Part shown: piece by piece, positions 23,169 through 24,475 of the stretch | Layout: each line of letters opens with the position of its first letter | Numbering within the stretch: position 1 is the first letter of the stretch | Assembly: GCF_032586235.1 (NCBI RefSeq) | Contig: NZ_JAWHTD010000052.1 | Location: forward strand, 1-24,475 | Length of the DNA stretch: 24,475 nt | DNA from: Aestuariicoccus sp032586235 | Lineage (GTDB): Bacteria; Pseudomonadota; Alphaproteobacteria; Rhodobacterales; Rhodobacteraceae | Reading direction: 5' to 3' | Translations under genes and position numbers: made by a program | Notes under the pieces: model-generated | Told to the model about the DNA's origin: nothing | What the model saw: the letters and a program-made list of their open reading frames with translations, nothing else | Databases searched by the model: none

Positions 23169-24361
23169 TGCGGGTCGGCGAAATCGCCGTCTTCATGACG
23201 CTGGCGGGGGCGCTGCACGTGGCGGCTCTGACGTTGGCGATCCCCCCTGCGGGCGGAACCGGCGGCGGCGATGGCGGCGCGGGCGACATCACGCTTCAGG
23301 CCGCGACGGGGGCGCTCGCGGCTTTGGCGCAGTCGTGGGACAGGCCGCCGCCCGAGGCCACGGCCCCCACGCCGGTCGCCCCCGCCCCCGGCGCAACCCC
23401 GCCCGCGCCGCAGCCGGACGACCCGACCTTGCGCGCAGCCCGCCCAGCCCCGATGCCGCCCGCAAGCCCGGGCGACGCGCCGCCACAACTCGATCCGCGC
23501 CTGCCTGCTCCGGCCAACCTGCCCTCCCGTGCGCCTGCCATACTCACCGCTCCGCCAACCGAGACCGCCTCGCCTCGATCGCCCGCCCGGCAAAACGACG
23601 CGCGCCCGGTCCGCACCGCGCGCCCGGCCGCTATGCCCCGCGCAACCCAGGGCGACGCACCGCCTCAGCTCGACCTGCGCCTGCCCGCTCCGGCCAACCT
23701 GCCCTCCCGAGCGCCCGCACCGCTCACCGCACCGCCGCCAGAGGTGACCGCAACGCCCGTGTCGCCCAGCACCCGTCCTGCCCAACGCTACGCCCCGCGC
23801 CCCGCCGCGCCATCCGTCCCCGCAAAGGATGCCGCCCCGTCGCTCAACCCGTTCAGCGCTGCCAGCGGCCTCGCGCCGGCACGCTCGGAACGTCCGTCCC
23901 CGCGGCCAGACGAGGCCTTCGCCGCGCGCCAGGCCGCTGCACCGAAAAAGTCTCGGTCCAGCGCGCAGGCCCAGCCTGCCCAGCGCGCAAAAGGCGCGGG
24001 CCCGGCGCCGGCAGCTTCCCGCGACACAGCCGCACCTGCGGCCGCCGCCGGCCCGTCCGCCGCGGCAATCCGCCAGGCGCAAGCCCAATGGGGCGCTGAA
24101 ATCCGCCAGCACGTGGCGCGCCAACAGCGCTACCCGGCCCGAACACAGGCCACCGGAACGGTGGTGCTGCGCCTTACGGTCCATCCATCCGGACGGCTGA
24201 CGACGGTCTCGATGCTGCAAGGTTCGGGCGACAGCCGCCTCGACCGCGCCGCCCTCCGCGCCGCCAAGACCGCCCGTTTGCCCCGCGCGCCCAAGGCGCT
24301 GACGGAACAGGCCTATGTCTTCAACCTGCCGCTACGGTTTTCCAGGCGCGGAGCCCCGTAG
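23168..24361 (+). CDS. tonB: TonB energy transducer with duplicated proline-rich spacer
   Basis: This 397-aa TonB protein has an N-terminal inner-membrane helix (IAVFMTLAGALHVAALTLAI, 5-24). A very long Pro/Ala-rich periplasmic region spans about 55-300. The C-terminal TonB domain (about 305-397) contains WGAEIRQHVARQQRYPARTQATGTVVLRLTV, then GDSRLDRAALRAAKTARLPRAP and FNLPLRF. It passes ExbB-ExbD motion to the TonB box of BtuB. The protein is longer than E. coli TonB (239 aa), partly through a 60-residue tandem duplication (89-208). The ATG at 23168 overlaps the exbD2 stop (TGATG); an adjacent GTG at 23165 is possible. Last gene of the operon. Confidence 0.9.
   Translation: MRVGEIAVFMTLAGALHVAALTLAIPPAGGTGGGDGGAGDITLQAATGALAALAQSWDRPPPEATAPTPVAPAPGATPPAPQPDDPTLRAARPAPMPPASPGDAPPQLDPRLPAPANLPSRAPAILTAPPTETASPRSPARQNDARPVRTARPAAMPRATQGDAPPQLDLRLPAPANLPSRAPAPLTAPPPEVTATPVSPSTRPAQRYAPRPAAPSVPAKDAAPSLNPFSAASGLAPARSERPSPRPDEAFAARQAAAPKKSRSSAQAQPAQRAKGAGPAPAASRDTAAPAAAAGPSAAAIRQAQAQWGAEIRQHVARQQRYPARTQATGTVVLRLTVHPSGRLTTVSMLQGSGDSRLDRAALRAAKTARLPRAPKALTEQAYVFNLPLRFSRRGAP
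23432..23791 (+). repeat. 180-bp tandem duplication inside tonB
   Basis: Two adjacent 180-bp units (23432-23611 and 23612-23791) encode TonB residues 89-148 and 149-208. Best conserved is GDAPPQLD-x-RLPAPANLPSRAPA, starting at 23471 and 23651, exactly 180 bases apart. The units differ by scattered third-position and some replacement changes, so the duplication is not brand new. It lengthens the proline-rich spacer in frame. Confidence 0.8.
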
Positions 24362-24382
24362 GGTGCGCCTTCACGGCGCACC
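24362..24382 (+). terminator. GC hairpin after tonB
   Basis: Directly after the tonB stop, GGTGCGCC-ttcac-GGCGCACC forms a perfect 8-bp stem. No U tract follows, so it may be a Rho-assisted end or an intergenic repeat element acting as a 3' mRNA boundary for the B12 operon. Confidence 0.55.
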
Positions 24383-24475
24383 GGTCCTTGCGCCAAACGC
24401 TAAAGCGTCATCCTTGAAATCTGAATCGATGGGATTTCCACGGGCCGGATTTTGTGATTCACCATATGTGGAGGT
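24383..24475 (+). promoter_or_regulatory. Likely leader of a gene starting just beyond the window
   Basis: The last 93 bases are AT-richer and contain ACGCT-aa-AGCGT (24397-24408) and GAAATC-N11-GATTTC (24416-24438). They end in GGAGGT (24470-24475), a perfect Shine-Dalgarno sequence, so a start codon is expected a few bases past the edge. The style could equally be a mobile-element end; no coding sequence is visible. Confidence 0.35.

Overview
The window is GC-rich DNA with the gene content and protein style of an alphaproteobacterium, most likely the Rhodobacterales/Roseobacter group. This placement rests on protein and codon character only; there is no rRNA or other marker gene here.

The layout has four blocks. 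(1) Positions 1-2281: a CheB-CheR chemotaxis-type fusion gene on the minus strand. Its 3' end runs into what looks like the terminal inverted repeat of an IS903/IS5-type insertion sequence, so the protein is cut off after its coiled coil. (2) Positions 2425-6728, minus strand: a compact three-gene ABC export operon (ATPase, two-module FtsX/MacB-like permease, HlyD-type adaptor).

(3) Positions 6873-15749, minus strand: nine tightly packed genes, several with ATGA overlaps, divergent from a LysR-type regulator at 15834-16793. They encode a polyamine-type (PotABCD-like) ABC importer with a Tat-type binding protein, a class III aminotransferase, a beta-keto acid cleavage enzyme (BKACE/Kce), a GNAT acetyltransferase, an acetylpolyamine-amidohydrolase/HDAC-like deacetylase and a FAD amino-acid/amine oxidase. 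The enzyme set matches step by step the acetylated L-beta-lysine route (acetylation, transamination, beta-keto acid cleavage, deacetylation to 4-aminobutyrate). This is my main functional hypothesis; acetylpolyamine catabolism is the alternative.

(4) Positions about 16883-24361, plus strand: a cobalamin riboswitch followed by an eight-gene vitamin B12 uptake operon: TonB-dependent receptor (btuB), binding protein (btuF), permease (btuC), ATPase (btuD), and then its own energising motor exbB-exbD-exbD-tonB. Nearly every junction overlaps or nearly overlaps, so the outer-membrane receptor, inner-membrane transporter and TonB motor should be made together under B12 control. The second ExbD has Asn in place of the essential membrane Asp, and TonB carries a 60-residue tandem duplication in its periplasmic spacer.

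After tonB there is a GC hairpin. The window then ends on a perfect Shine-Dalgarno sequence, suggesting another gene just beyond. No tRNA, rRNA or CRISPR array was seen.
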